64,000 nucleotides of DNA from Streptomyces sp. AV19 (GCF_015999245.1 NZ_JAEAMR010000009.1:327906-391905), one strand, 5' to 3'. Shown: positions 24,938 to 33,167, counted from the first letter of the stretch. Numbers and translations: made by a program. Notes: generated from the letters alone by a model not told the origin.

Positions 24938-26200
24938 ATGAGCGACCAGTACCGCGACCCGTACGATCCGTACGGCCAGCAGCAGCCGCCACAACAACCG
25001 CGGCAGCCACAGCAACCGCAGCAACATCAACAGCAGCCGCAGCACGACACGTACGGGCAGCACGCCCCGCACGAGCCGTACTACGGCGCGCAGCAGGGCG
25101 CGTACGACTACGGCTACGCCCCGCAGCAGCAGCCCGCGCCGCAGGACCAGGCCGCCGCCTGGCCGGCCGCCGGCGGGCAGCAGCAGGGCCGGCAGGGCTA
25201 CGCGCCGGTGGACGAGCCGACGCAGACGTGGGAGACCCCGTCCTGGGACGCGCAGTCCTGGCAGCAGCAGCTGCCGGTGACCGAGCCGTCCTACGGCGGC
25301 CCCGCGCAGACGGCCGCGCAGAACACCTGGGGAGCGCCCCAGGAGCAGCCCGCGCCCGCGTACCGGCCGGAGCCCGCTCCCGCGCACGCTCCCGCCCCCG
25401 CGCCGGCGCCCGCACCGGTCCTCGCGCAGGAGCCGGCCCGCCCGCTGACGGCCGCCGAGAAGGCCAGGGCCGAGGGCCGCCCGCAGATCCTCTCGCCGGG
25501 CTTCCGGCCCGCCCTGCTGACGGCCGTCCTGGCGGCCCTGACCGCGGTCGCCGCGCACCTGGGCCAGTACGCGCTGGCCGTCCCCGTGGTGCTGCTCCAG
25601 GCGGTCACCGCGGCGGGCTGGTTCCGGCTCAACGGGATGTGGCCGGCCCGGCAGGGCATCGCGCTGGCGTTCCTCGGCGGCCTGGCCGCCGACGCCGGCC
25701 TGCTGGCCACCGAGCGGGTGCACGCGCCCACGGTGGTGATCGGCACGCTGGGCGTCTGGCTGCTGCTGGTCGTCGTGCTCCAGCTGCGCAGCCACGCCGG
25801 GGCGGACGAGCGGCTGTACGGGCTGACGACGGCCGCCGCCTCGTCGGCGCTGGCCGTCCTCGCGGCCGGGCACCTGGCGGCGGAGCCGGACGCCGTGGTC
25901 GTCGGCGCCCTCGCCGTCGCGGCGACGGCGCTGGCCCGGGCCCTCCCGCTGCCCTCCCTGGCCGCGCCGGTGATCGCGCTGGCCGCGGCGGCGGGCGCGG
26001 GCGTCCTGGGCGGGCAGCTCGTGCACGCCGGCCCGTCCGCCGCCCTGCTGGGCCTGGCGGCCGGCGTCTGTGCCCTGGCCGGTCTGCGCGCGGCGAGCTA
26101 CGACTACCCGTCGCGCTTCGTCCACATGACGGCGGGCGTGGCCCTGCCGCTGGCGCTGGCCTCGCCCGCGGTGTACGTCGTGGGGCGGATGCTGTTCTGA
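24938..26200 (+). CDS. Membrane protein with Gln/Pro-rich N-terminus
   Basis: A 420-residue protein. Residues 1-150 are a Gln/Pro/Tyr-rich, low-complexity cytoplasmic tail (DPYDPYGQQQPPQQP). After a charged linker (LTAAEKARAEGRPQIL), about ten hydrophobic helices of Ala/Leu/Val run to the C-terminus. No enzymatic motif is seen. It is 10 bp after the MoaD/ThiS-like gene, so it is probably in the same transcript. Function is not known; a transport or scaffold role would be speculation. Confidence 0.82.
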   Translation: MSDQYRDPYDPYGQQQPPQQPRQPQQPQQHQQQPQHDTYGQHAPHEPYYGAQQGAYDYGYAPQQQPAPQDQAAAWPAAGGQQQGRQGYAPVDEPTQTWETPSWDAQSWQQQLPVTEPSYGGPAQTAAQNTWGAPQEQPAPAYRPEPAPAHAPAPAPAPAPVLAQEPARPLTAAEKARAEGRPQILSPGFRPALLTAVLAALTAVAAHLGQYALAVPVVLLQAVTAAGWFRLNGMWPARQGIALAFLGGLAADAGLLATERVHAPTVVIGTLGVWLLLVVVLQLRSHAGADERLYGLTTAAASSALAVLAAGHLAAEPDAVVVGALAVAATALARALPLPSLAAPVIALAAAAGAGVLGGQLVHAGPSAALLGLAAGVCALAGLRAASYDYPSRFVHMTAGVALPLALASPAVYVVGRMLF

Positions 26201-26306
26201 CGGGCGATTTCCCCCAGGTCCGACCGGGTCCGACGGGTTTTCCCCGTCACCCGGTTAGGCTCGCCGGAAGGCAGTGGGCCAACCGAACCTGGGGGATCGT
26301 CACCCG

Positions 26307-27011
26307 ATGCGCGCCATACGCACCCTGTTGATCGTCGCCGTGGTCCTGGCGGGCCTGTTCGTGGCCGCCGACCGGGCGGCGGTCTGGTACGCGGAGAAGG
26401 AAGCCGCGGACAAGATACGCAGCAGCCAGAACATGTCCGGCACACCGGACGTGTCCATCAAGGGATTCCCCTTCCTGACCCAGGTCGCCGGCAAGAAGCT
26501 CGACGAGGTCGAGGTCTCGCTGGGCGGCGGCGTCACCGCCGGCACCGGCGAGAACACCATCCGGGTCACCGACTTCGACGCGACCCTGCACGGGGTGGAG
26601 ATCGACTCCAGCTTCACCTCGGCCGTCGCCGAGCGGGCCACGGGCACGGCCCACATCTCGTACGCCGACCTGAGCCGGATCGCCGGCATGGGCATCACCG
26701 TCGGCTACGGCGGCAAGGACGCCTCCGGCAACGGCCGGGTCAAGGTCACCGGCAGCCTGCCGCTGCCGATGGGCCAGGTGACGCGCAGCGTCTTCTCCTC
26801 GGTGACCCTGGTGAACGGCACGACCGTGCGGGTGCACGCCGAGAAGGTGCCGGACGACCTGCCGGGGCTGGAGGGCCTGATCCGCAAGAAGACGGACTTC
26901 GAGCGGCAGATCACGGGCCTGCCGAAGGGCGTCACGCTGGCGAAGGTCAACCCGACGCAGGGCGGCATCGACATCGAGCTGGGCGGGACGGACGTCCGCC
27001 TGGCGGGCTGA
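26307..27011 (+). CDS. DUF2993 (LmeA-like) secreted lipid-binding protein
   Basis: A 234-residue protein with an N-terminal signal anchor (LLIVAVVLAGLFVAADRAAV) and a DUF2993 domain (PDVSIKGFPFLTQVAGKKLD). Mycobacterial LmeA of this family binds phosphatidylinositol lipids in the envelope. The ATG at 26307 is preceded by ggggga at suitable spacing. A TAGGCT hexamer at 26256-26261 gives a likely promoter with a 5' leader of about 40 nt. It acts outside the membrane. Confidence 0.85.
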   Translation: MRAIRTLLIVAVVLAGLFVAADRAAVWYAEKEAADKIRSSQNMSGTPDVSIKGFPFLTQVAGKKLDEVEVSLGGGVTAGTGENTIRVTDFDATLHGVEIDSSFTSAVAERATGTAHISYADLSRIAGMGITVGYGGKDASGNGRVKVTGSLPLPMGQVTRSVFSSVTLVNGTTVRVHAEKVPDDLPGLEGLIRKKTDFERQITGLPKGVTLAKVNPTQGGIDIELGGTDVRLAG

Positions 27012-27079
27012 GACCGCGCCGGGGGAGGCACCACCCATCCCACATACCGGGACACTTCATCTCAGTATCCGGCGAACCG

Positions 27080-27109
27080 GTGACACACCTCCCCCACCGT
27101 CCCTACGAT
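27080..27109 (+). promoter_or_regulatory. Promoter of the leader peptide and sulfurtransferase
   Basis: GTGACA (27080-27085) and TACGAT (27104-27109) are separated by 18 bp, and the leader-peptide ATG follows 7 nt later. This predicts a leaderless transcript beginning at the leader ORF. Confidence 0.7.
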
Positions 27110-27116
27110 CGGCACC

Positions 27117-27197
27117 ATGAGGCGACAGGCGGATCTCACGAAGCGGCGGGCAGTCGACCTCGGCCGCATGGCCGCCACCCTGTGTCGCCGTCCCTGA
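27117..27197 (+). CDS. Putative Cys-type leader peptide
   Basis: A 26-residue ORF, MRRQADLTKRR followed by AVDLGRMAATLCRRP. It matches the actinobacterial leader peptides found before sulfurtransferase and sulfur-assimilation genes, whose C-terminal cysteines are thought to sense cysteine supply by ribosome stalling. The usual first Cys (DLC) is Gly here, leaving a single Cys at residue 23. It is preceded by a good leaderless promoter and followed immediately by a short hairpin. Confidence 0.75.
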   Translation: MRRQADLTKRRAVDLGRMAATLCRRP

Positions 27198-27198
27198 C

Positions 27199-27215
27199 GG
27201 GGAGTTCGGCTCCCC
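27199..27215 (+). promoter_or_regulatory. Hairpin directly after the leader peptide
   Basis: ggggag (27199-27204), loop ttcgg, ctcccc (27210-27215). It begins one base after the leader stop codon, where a stalled ribosome would melt it. An attenuator role is inferred; there is no U-tract. Confidence 0.45.
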
Positions 27216-27314
27216 TCTTCGACGCTCCGGCCGCTCACGGCCCCTCCCCGCACGACCGCCGCGCGCCCCTCGCGTGCAAGCGCTATCCCGCAACTGCCCC
27301 GGAGGAGAAACGAC

Positions 27315-28157
27315 ATGAGCCGCAGTGACGTCCTCGTGGACGCCGACTGGATCCAGGCCCGCATCGACGCGGGAGACCCCAGGACCGTCATCGTCGAGGT
27401 CGACGAGGACACCTCCGCCTACGACAAGAACCACATCAAGTCCGCGATCCGGATCGACTGGAAGACCGACCTCCAGGACCCGGTCCGCCGCGACTTCGTC
27501 GACCAGGCGGGCTTCGAGAAGCTGCTGTCCGAGAAGGGCATCGCCAACGACGACACCGTCGTCCTCTACGGCGGCAACAACAACTGGTTCGCCGCGTACG
27601 CCTACTGGTACTTCAAGCTCTACGGCCACCAGGACGTCCGCCTGCTGGACGGCGGCCGCAAGAAGTGGGAGCTGGACTCCCGCGACCTGGTCGCCGAGGT
27701 GCCGAAGCGCCCGCGCACCGAGTACAAGGCCAAGCCGCAGGACACCTCGATCCGCGCCTTCCGCGACGACGTCCTCGCCGCCATCGGCGACCTCAACCTG
27801 ATCGACGTCCGCTCCCCCGACGAGTTCAGCGGCAAGCTGCTCGCCCCCGCGCACCTGCCGCAGGAGCAGTCGCAGCGCCCGGGCCACATCCCCGGCGCCC
27901 GCAACGTCACCTGGTCGAGGACGGCCAACGACGACGGCTCGTTCAAGTCGGACGACGAGCTGCGCGCCCTCTACGCGGACGCCGGGCTGGACTTCGGGAA
28001 GGACACCATCGCGTACTGCCGCATCGGCGAGCGCTCCGCGCACACCTGGTTCGTGCTGCACGAGCTGCTCGGCCAGGCCAACGTCCGCAACTACGACGGC
28101 TCGTGGACCGAGTACGGCTCCCTCGTCGGCGTGCCGATCGAGCTCGGCGCCAACTGA
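27315..28157 (+). CDS. cysA: Thiosulfate sulfurtransferase (tandem rhodanese)
   Basis: A 280-residue protein with two rhodanese domains. The C-terminal one carries the catalytic loop CRIGERSAHTW near residue 233, where Cys forms the persulfide. The N-terminal domain lacks the active-site Cys (LYGGNNNWFAAYAYW). It transfers sulfane sulfur from thiosulfate to thiol acceptors in the cytosol. A ggaggag site lies upstream of the ATG. It is controlled by the leader region at 27080-27215 and followed by the DUF1416 gene, the conserved CysA-SseC pair of actinobacteria. Confidence 0.94.
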   Translation: MSRSDVLVDADWIQARIDAGDPRTVIVEVDEDTSAYDKNHIKSAIRIDWKTDLQDPVRRDFVDQAGFEKLLSEKGIANDDTVVLYGGNNNWFAAYAYWYFKLYGHQDVRLLDGGRKKWELDSRDLVAEVPKRPRTEYKAKPQDTSIRAFRDDVLAAIGDLNLIDVRSPDEFSGKLLAPAHLPQEQSQRPGHIPGARNVTWSRTANDDGSFKSDDELRALYADAGLDFGKDTIAYCRIGERSAHTWFVLHELLGQANVRNYDGSWTEYGSLVGVPIELGAN

Positions 28158-28186
28158 CCGCGCGACGACCAACGGTAAGGATCATC

Positions 28187-28474
28187 ATGTGTGGAGCACA
28201 GGCCGGCGGCCCCGACGCCTCGACCGCCAGGAGCGGTGAGACGACCATCCAGGGCTTCGTGACCCGCGACGGCGTGCCCGTCAGCGGCTACGTCCGCCTG
28301 CTGGACAGCACGGGCGAGTTCACCGCCGAGGTCCCGACCTCCGCGACCGGGCAGTTCCGCTTCTACGCGGCCGAGGGCACGTGGACCGTGCGCGCGCTCG
28401 TCCCGGGCGCGACGGCGGACCGCACGGTCGTGGCGCAGAAGGGCGGCCTGGCCGAGGTCGCCATCGCCGTCTGA
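28187..28474 (+). CDS. DUF1416 protein (SseC-like)
   Basis: A 95-residue DUF1416 protein starting MCGAQAGGPD at the ATG with taagg upstream. The conserved N-terminal Cys2 and the beta-rich repeats (GYVRLLDSTGEFTAEVPTSA) fit the SseC family. It is 29 bp after the sulfurtransferase, in one operon. Its role in sulfur metabolism is by association only; no catalytic motif is known. Confidence 0.9.
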   Translation: MCGAQAGGPDASTARSGETTIQGFVTRDGVPVSGYVRLLDSTGEFTAEVPTSATGQFRFYAAEGTWTVRALVPGATADRTVVAQKGGLAEVAIAV

Positions 28475-28536
28475 CGTGCGCGGGGGCCGCGTTCCCCACC
28501 CGGGGCGCGGCCCTCGCCGCGCGGCCCGCGCCGCCG

Positions 28537-28542
28537 TACCGT
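28537..28542 (+). promoter_or_regulatory. -10 hexamer of the DUF3099 gene (leaderless)
   Basis: TACCGT ends 6 nt before the ATG at 28549. No -35 consensus was seen. Confidence 0.45.
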
Positions 28543-28548
28543 TGACGT

Positions 28549-28803
28549 ATGTACGCACGGCGACGGCACGTGTACTTCGCCATGATGGGCACCTGCATCG
28601 GACTGTTCGTCCTGGCCTGGGCCGTCGTGCGGCTCTGGTCGGTGCCCGCGGCCATCGGGATGTGCCTGGTGGCCATGGTCATCCCGCCGGTGGCGGCCGT
28701 CGTGGCCAACCGCCGGGGCCCGGACGACCGCTGGTGGGACGAGACCGGGGACCCCGAGTCGGACCGCTGGTGGAACGAGCTCGACGACCGCGACCACAGA
28801 TGA
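28549..28803 (+). CDS. DUF3099 small membrane protein
   Basis: An 84-residue protein with two membrane helices (MMGTCIGLFVLAWAVVRLW and VPAAIGMCLVAMVIPPVAAV), then a charged C-terminal tail with two DRWW motifs. This matches DUF3099. No function is known. It converges on the DsrE gene with 12 bp between stops. Confidence 0.87.
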   Translation: MYARRRHVYFAMMGTCIGLFVLAWAVVRLWSVPAAIGMCLVAMVIPPVAAVVANRRGPDDRWWDETGDPESDRWWNELDDRDHR

Positions 28804-28815
28804 CGGACGGTGCCG

Positions 28816-29181
28816 TCAGTACACGAGCGCCTGCACGCCGTCGGCCATGACCTCGCCGACGAAGACCTGCGCGCCGGCGATCCGGGCGCCCTCGATGAGG
28901 TCCTTCTCCTCGATGCCCCGCCGGGCCGCGCACTGGGTGCACACCGTGATCATCCCGCCGCCGGCCCGGATCCCGTCGATCAGCTCGGGCAGCGGCGCCG
29001 CGTGCGGCAGCTCGAACTCCGCCGCCCGCCCCGGCAGCGCGAACCAGGAGGACTCACCGGTCAGCCAGAGCGACACCTCGACCCCGCTGGCCACGGCGAC
29101 GGCCGCCACCGTGAACGCCTGCGAGCACCGCTCGGGCGCGTCCGCGCCCGCCGTCACCTTGATCACGAGCTTCTTCCGCAT
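28816..29181 (-). CDS. DsrE-family protein
   Basis: A 121-residue DsrE/DsrF-like protein: N-terminal KLVIKVTAGADAPERCSQAF, middle VEVSLWLTGES, and a paired-cysteine motif CTQCAARRG near residue 80. DsrE proteins act in sulfur relay or bind small ligands. Here it sits beside the sulfurtransferase/DUF1416 operon but on the other strand. A TAGAGT hexamer exactly 6 nt before the ATG implies a leaderless mRNA. Confidence 0.87.
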   Translation of the reverse strand: MRKKLVIKVTAGADAPERCSQAFTVAAVAVASGVEVSLWLTGESSWFALPGRAAEFELPHAAPLPELIDGIRAGGGMITVCTQCAARRGIEEKDLIEGARIAGAQVFVGEVMADGVQALVY

Positions 29182-29187
29182 GGGGCC

Positions 29188-29193
29188 ACTCTA
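29188..29193 (-). promoter_or_regulatory. -10 hexamer of the DsrE gene (leaderless)
   Basis: TAGAGT on the minus strand ends 6 nt before the ATG at 29181. Confidence 0.5.
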
Positions 29194-29302
29194 GGGGGCC
29201 GCCCCGAAGGGGCGGGACCGACCTCACAGAGCCGCGGCACGGCCCTCCGACTAGACTCGACCCGGTCCGTAAACACTCCCCCTCCGACCGAGGAGCGCGC
29301 TC

Positions 29303-29404
29303 GTGCTTGAGGCTTTCTTCACCGCCCTGCTGGTCCTGGTCGCCGTCGGCGTTCTCGCCTTCTCGGCACTGACCTGGAAGAAGCTGTACCAGGGCCAGCG
29401 CTGA
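29303..29404 (+). CDS. 33-residue single-pass membrane peptide
   Basis: A GTG-started ORF of 33 codons encodes LEAFFTALLVLVAVGVLAF followed by SALTWKKLYQGQR: one membrane helix with a basic C-terminus. A clear gaggag site lies 7 nt upstream, and TAGACT near 29250 could be the promoter. Codon use is typical. It is 37 bp before the nitrobindin-like gene. Function unknown. Confidence 0.7.
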   Translation: MLEAFFTALLVLVAVGVLAFSALTWKKLYQGQR

Positions 29405-29441
29405 CCCTCCTTGTTCACCCCCCTACAGATCGTCTGAGCTC

Positions 29442-30047
29442 ATGATCGAGATTCCGTCCGACCTGCACCGGGACCTGGTCCCCCTCGTGTTCCTCCTCGG
29501 CAAGTGGGAGGGTGCCGGCGTCGCCGACTTCCCCGGTTCCGAGAAGTGCAACTTCGGCCAGGAGGTCACCTTCACCCACGACGGCCGGGACTTCCTGGAG
29601 TACACGTCGCACAGCTGGGTGCTCGACGCCGAGGGCAACAAGGTGCGGCCGCTGGAGACCGAGAGCGGCTACTGGCGGATCGACAAGAACCGCCAGGTCG
29701 AGGTCGTCATGATCCGCGACCAGGGCATCGTCGAGGTCTGGTACGGCGAGCTGGCCGACAAGAAGCCGCAGATCGACATCGTGACCGACGCGGTCGCGCG
29801 GACCGCCGCGTCCGGCCCGTACTCCGGCGGCAAGCGCCTCTACGGCTACGTCAAGGGCGACCTGATGTGGGTCGGCGAGAAGGCCACCCCCGAGGTGCCG
29901 CTCCGGCCGTACATGTCGGCGCAGCTGAAGAAGACCGCCGACGTGGCCGCCCTGGAGGAGTGGGCCCGGAACCTGCCGGACGACCTGCCCGACGGCGTCT
30001 CCTTCTTCCGCCCGGACGGCACCCCGTACAACCCCGAGCAGCCGTAA
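29442..30047 (+). CDS. Nitrobindin-like (FABP/UPF0678) beta-barrel protein
   Basis: A 201-residue lipocalin-like beta-barrel protein of the nitrobindin/THAP4 family, with the signature GKWEGAG at residues 20-26. Nitrobindins bind heme through a C-terminal histidine, but no His occurs after residue 57 (His are at 9, 46 and 57), so heme binding is doubtful here. The ATG has no strong ribosome-binding site. The stop codon lies 2 nt before the cobalamin riboswitch, suggesting read-through into the btu genes. Confidence 0.88.
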   Translation: MIEIPSDLHRDLVPLVFLLGKWEGAGVADFPGSEKCNFGQEVTFTHDGRDFLEYTSHSWVLDAEGNKVRPLETESGYWRIDKNRQVEVVMIRDQGIVEVWYGELADKKPQIDIVTDAVARTAASGPYSGGKRLYGYVKGDLMWVGEKATPEVPLRPYMSAQLKKTADVAALEEWARNLPDDLPDGVSFFRPDGTPYNPEQP

Positions 30048-30048
30048 C

Positions 30049-30187
30049 CCACGGCCGCTCGACAGCGCCCCGCGGGGGAAGTCCGGTGAGAGTCCGGCGC
30101 TGACCCGCAACGGTGGGCGGAGTGCGCGAAAGCACTCCGCGAGCCCGATCACCCGCGGCGGCGCGCTCTCCTGACAACTCGCCGTGG
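30049..30187 (+). ncRNA. Cobalamin riboswitch
   Basis: The core is unmistakable: gggaagtccggtgagagtcc (30075-30094), then gctgacccgcaacggt (30099-30114), a hairpin of agtgcgcgaaagcact, and the B12-box segment gagcccgatcacc (30140-30152). A 7-bp P1 helix can form between ccacggc (30049-30055) and gccgtgg (30181-30187). About 100 nt of GC-rich expression platform follows before the permease GTG. It senses adenosylcobalamin and should repress the importer operon. Confidence 0.93.
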
Positions 30188-30286
30188 ACTGCGAGGGGAG
30201 GCCCCCGCGGGCTCGCGGCGCGGGGCGCTCCTCGGTGCGTACGCCGTACCGCCCAGGCCCACGGCCCGAGGCGAAGGCACAGCTCC

Positions 30287-31345
30287 GTGAAACCCTCGAC
30301 GGCCGCGTCCCGGCGGCTGCCGCTGCCACTCCTGGTGACCGGGCTGGGCGTCGCCCTGCTGGTCTCGATCCTCTGCTGCGTGGGGCTCGGCTCCTCGGGC
30401 ATCGGCTGGGGGGACGTCCTGCGCTATCTGCGCGCGGGGCTGACCGGCGGGGAGATCGGGGCGGACGAGATCTCCGCCTACACCATCGTCTGGGAGCTGC
30501 GCTTCCCGCGCGCCCTGCTGGCCGCCGTGGTCGGCGCGGGGCTCTCCGCCGTCGGCGTGGCCACCCAGGCGCTGGTCCGCAACGCGCTCGCCGACCCGTT
30601 CGTCCTCGGCATCTCCTCCGGCGCCGCCGTCGGCGCCAACACGGTGCTGCTCTTCGGCGCGCTCGGCTCGCTCGGCGTCTGGGCGCTGTCCAGCGCCGCG
30701 TTCATCTCGGCGCTCGCCTCCATGGCCCTGGTGTACGCCGCGGCCCGCACGGCGCACGGGCTGACGCCGCTGCGGCTGGTGCTCACCGGCACGGCCATGT
30801 ACTACGGCTTCTCCGCGATCACCGCGCTGATGGTCTTCAGCGCCGACCGGGGCGACGCGGCCCGCTCCGCGATGATGTGGCTGCTGGGCAGCCTGGGCGG
30901 CGCGAGCTGGCAGTCCGTCCCGCTGGCCGCCGCGGCCGTCCTCCTCGGCCTGGGCTACCTCTTCTGGTCGGCCCGCGCACTGAACGTCCTGGCCATGGGC
31001 GACGAGACGTCCTCCGCGCTGGGCGTGGACCCCGAGCGGCGGCGCCGGGTGCTGTTCGTCGTCGTCGCGGCCGTCACCGGGGCGGTGGTCGCGGTCAGCG
31101 GCGCCATCGGGTTCGTCGGGCTGATGGTCCCGCACGCCGCCCGGATGCTGGTCGGCGCCGACCACCGCCGGGTGCTGGCCGTCGCCCCGCTGCTGGGCGC
31201 GGTGCTGCTGGTGTGGGTGGACGTGATCTCGCGGCTGCTGCTGGCCCCCGTCGAACTGCCCGTCGGGGTGATCACCTCGGTGATCGGGGTGCCCTGCTTC
31301 GTCCTGCTGATGCGGCGCCGCGGCTACGTCTTCGGGGGTGCCTGA
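30287..31345 (+). CDS. btuC: FecCD-type ABC permease (BtuC-like)
   Basis: A 352-residue permease with about ten membrane helices. Family landmarks are WELRFPRALLAAVVGAGLS, QALVRNALADPFVLGISSGA and FVGLMVPHAARMLVG. FecCD permeases import siderophores or cobalamin; the riboswitch just upstream argues for cobalamin. GTG 30287 is the likely start. The stop overlaps the ATPase ATG (TGATG). Confidence 0.92.
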   Translation: MKPSTAASRRLPLPLLVTGLGVALLVSILCCVGLGSSGIGWGDVLRYLRAGLTGGEIGADEISAYTIVWELRFPRALLAAVVGAGLSAVGVATQALVRNALADPFVLGISSGAAVGANTVLLFGALGSLGVWALSSAAFISALASMALVYAAARTAHGLTPLRLVLTGTAMYYGFSAITALMVFSADRGDAARSAMMWLLGSLGGASWQSVPLAAAAVLLGLGYLFWSARALNVLAMGDETSSALGVDPERRRRVLFVVVAAVTGAVVAVSGAIGFVGLMVPHAARMLVGADHRRVLAVAPLLGAVLLVWVDVISRLLLAPVELPVGVITSVIGVPCFVLLMRRRGYVFGGA

Positions 31346-32115
31346 TGCGCGTCGACATCGAGGACCTGTCCGTCGAGATCTCCGGCACCCGGCTCGTCCG
31401 GGACGTCGAACTGCGCGTCGGCAGCGGCGAGTTCGTCGGGATCGTCGGCCCCAACGGCAGCGGCAAGTCCACCCTGCTGCGCTGCGTCTACCGCGCGCTG
31501 CGGCCCACGCACGGGCGGGTGCTGCTGGACGGCGACGACCTGCACGCCCTCGATGCCCGCGAGGGCGCGCGGCGGCTGGCGGCCCTGCCGCAGGAGTCGG
31601 GCAGCGAGTTCGACTTCACCGTCGCCGAGATCGTCGCCATGGGACGGCTGCCGCACCAGCGCGCGGCCGTACGGACGAGCGCCGAGGACCGGGAGATCTG
31701 CGCGACGGCCCTGGAACGGGTCGGCGCCGGGCACCTCGCCGAGCGCGGCTTCCTCACTCTCTCCGGCGGCGAGAAGCAGCGGGTGCTGATCGCCCGCGCC
31801 CTGGCCCAGCAGCCGAAGGTGCTGGTGCTGGACGAGCCGACCAACCACCTGGACATCAGCCAGCAGCTCGAAGTCCTCGCGCTGGTACGGGAGTCCGGGC
31901 TCACCGTGCTGGCCGCGCTGCACGACCTCAACCTGGCCGCGACCCACTGCGACGTCCTGCACGTCGTCGCCGGCGGCCGCCTCGTCGCCTCCGGCCCGCC
32001 CGGCGAGGTGCTGACCACCGGGCTGCTGGCCGACGTCTTCGGCGTACGGGCGCACCGGGTGCCCCACCCGGAGACCGGCATACCGCAGCTGCTCTTCGAC
32101 CGCCTTCCCCGATGA
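31345..32115 (+). CDS. btuD: ABC transporter ATPase (BtuD-like)
   Basis: A 256-residue ABC ATPase: Walker A GPNGSGKST, Q-loop ALPQES, signature LSGGEKQRVLIARALAQQP, Walker B VLVLDEPTNHLDISQQ and H-loop His in ALHDLNLAATHC. It energises cobalamin uptake with the flanking permease and binding protein. Translationally coupled at its 5' end by TGATG and at its 3' end by a possible ATGA. Confidence 0.93.
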   Translation: MRVDIEDLSVEISGTRLVRDVELRVGSGEFVGIVGPNGSGKSTLLRCVYRALRPTHGRVLLDGDDLHALDAREGARRLAALPQESGSEFDFTVAEIVAMGRLPHQRAAVRTSAEDREICATALERVGAGHLAERGFLTLSGGEKQRVLIARALAQQPKVLVLDEPTNHLDISQQLEVLALVRESGLTVLAALHDLNLAATHCDVLHVVAGGRLVASGPPGEVLTTGLLADVFGVRAHRVPHPETGIPQLLFDRLPR

Positions 32116-32126
32116 GGATCCCCACC

Positions 32127-33140
32127 ATGCGCATCACCCGCACCGCCGCAGCACTGGTCACCGTCGTCGCCCTGGCCGGGTGCGGCGCGAAGGTGTCCGA
32201 GTCGTCCGAGCCGGGGGACAAGGCCGAGTCGTCCGGCCACTACCCCGTCACCGTCTCCAACTGCGGCGTGAAGACCACGTACGACAAGGCCCCGCGGCGC
32301 GTGGTCACCAACGACGTCGGCATCGCCGAGATCATGTTCGCGCTGGGCCTGGAGAAGCACATGGCCGGCTACGTGGCGCCGGACTACCGGGCCAGTCGCC
32401 AGGACGTCCCCTGGAAGGACGGCTACGACAAGGTCAAGTGGCTCTCCAAGAAGCAGATCAACAAGGAGATGGTGCTGGACGCGAAGGCGGACCTCGTCTT
32501 CGCGGGCTGGAACTACGGCTTCGGCGAGGGCGACAACTTCACGCCCGCGGCGCTGAAGAAGCTGGGCATCGGCTCGTACGTCCTCACCGAGTCCTGCCGC
32601 AGCGGGAGCGGCAACGAGCGCGGTGTGATGCCGCCGCTGGAGGCGCTGTACACCGACCTCACCACGCTCGGGAAGATCTTCGACGTGGAGGACCGGGCGG
32701 CGAAGCTCGTCGCCGGCTTCCGCAAGAAGGTCGCGGACGCGCAGGCGGGCATCCCGAAGGACGGGAAGCGGCCGAGCGTCTTCCTCTACGACGACGGCCG
32801 CGACAAGCCCGTCACCTCGGGGGCGTTCGCGGGCCCGCACGACATCATCACCAAGGCCGGCGGCGACCACGTGATGGGCGACATCAAGGACACCTGGACG
32901 ACGGTGAGCTGGGAGACGGTGGTGGACCGCCGGCCCGAGGTCATCGTGATCAACAACTACGGGGCGGTGAGCGCCGAGGAGAAGAAGCGGTTCCTGCTCT
33001 CCTACCCGCCGCTGAAGGACGTGCCCGCGATCAAGAACAAGCGGATCTTCGTCCTGGACTACGTCGACCTCGTCGAGAGCCCGCGCAACCCGGACGCCAT
33101 CGCGGCCCTGGCGGGCTATCTGAAGGGGGTCCGGGACTGA
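32127..33140 (+). CDS. btuF: Lipoprotein substrate-binding protein (BtuF-like)
   Basis: A 337-residue lipoprotein with signal MRITRTAAALVTVVALAGC (lipobox LAGC). The Fe/B12 periplasmic-binding fold is seen in APRRVVTNDVGIAEIMFALG and in WETVVDRRPEVIVI. An in-frame ATG at 32112 overlaps the ATPase stop (ATGA); 32127 is preferred because the signal peptide begins cleanly there behind gaggat. It would capture cobalamin or cobinamide outside the membrane. Confidence 0.9.
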   Translation: MRITRTAAALVTVVALAGCGAKVSESSEPGDKAESSGHYPVTVSNCGVKTTYDKAPRRVVTNDVGIAEIMFALGLEKHMAGYVAPDYRASRQDVPWKDGYDKVKWLSKKQINKEMVLDAKADLVFAGWNYGFGEGDNFTPAALKKLGIGSYVLTESCRSGSGNERGVMPPLEALYTDLTTLGKIFDVEDRAAKLVAGFRKKVADAQAGIPKDGKRPSVFLYDDGRDKPVTSGAFAGPHDIITKAGGDHVMGDIKDTWTTVSWETVVDRRPEVIVINNYGAVSAEEKKRFLLSYPPLKDVPAIKNKRIFVLDYVDLVESPRNPDAIAALAGYLKGVRD

Positions 33141-33167
33141 GAAGGGTACGGGGGTCCTGAGCCCGCC

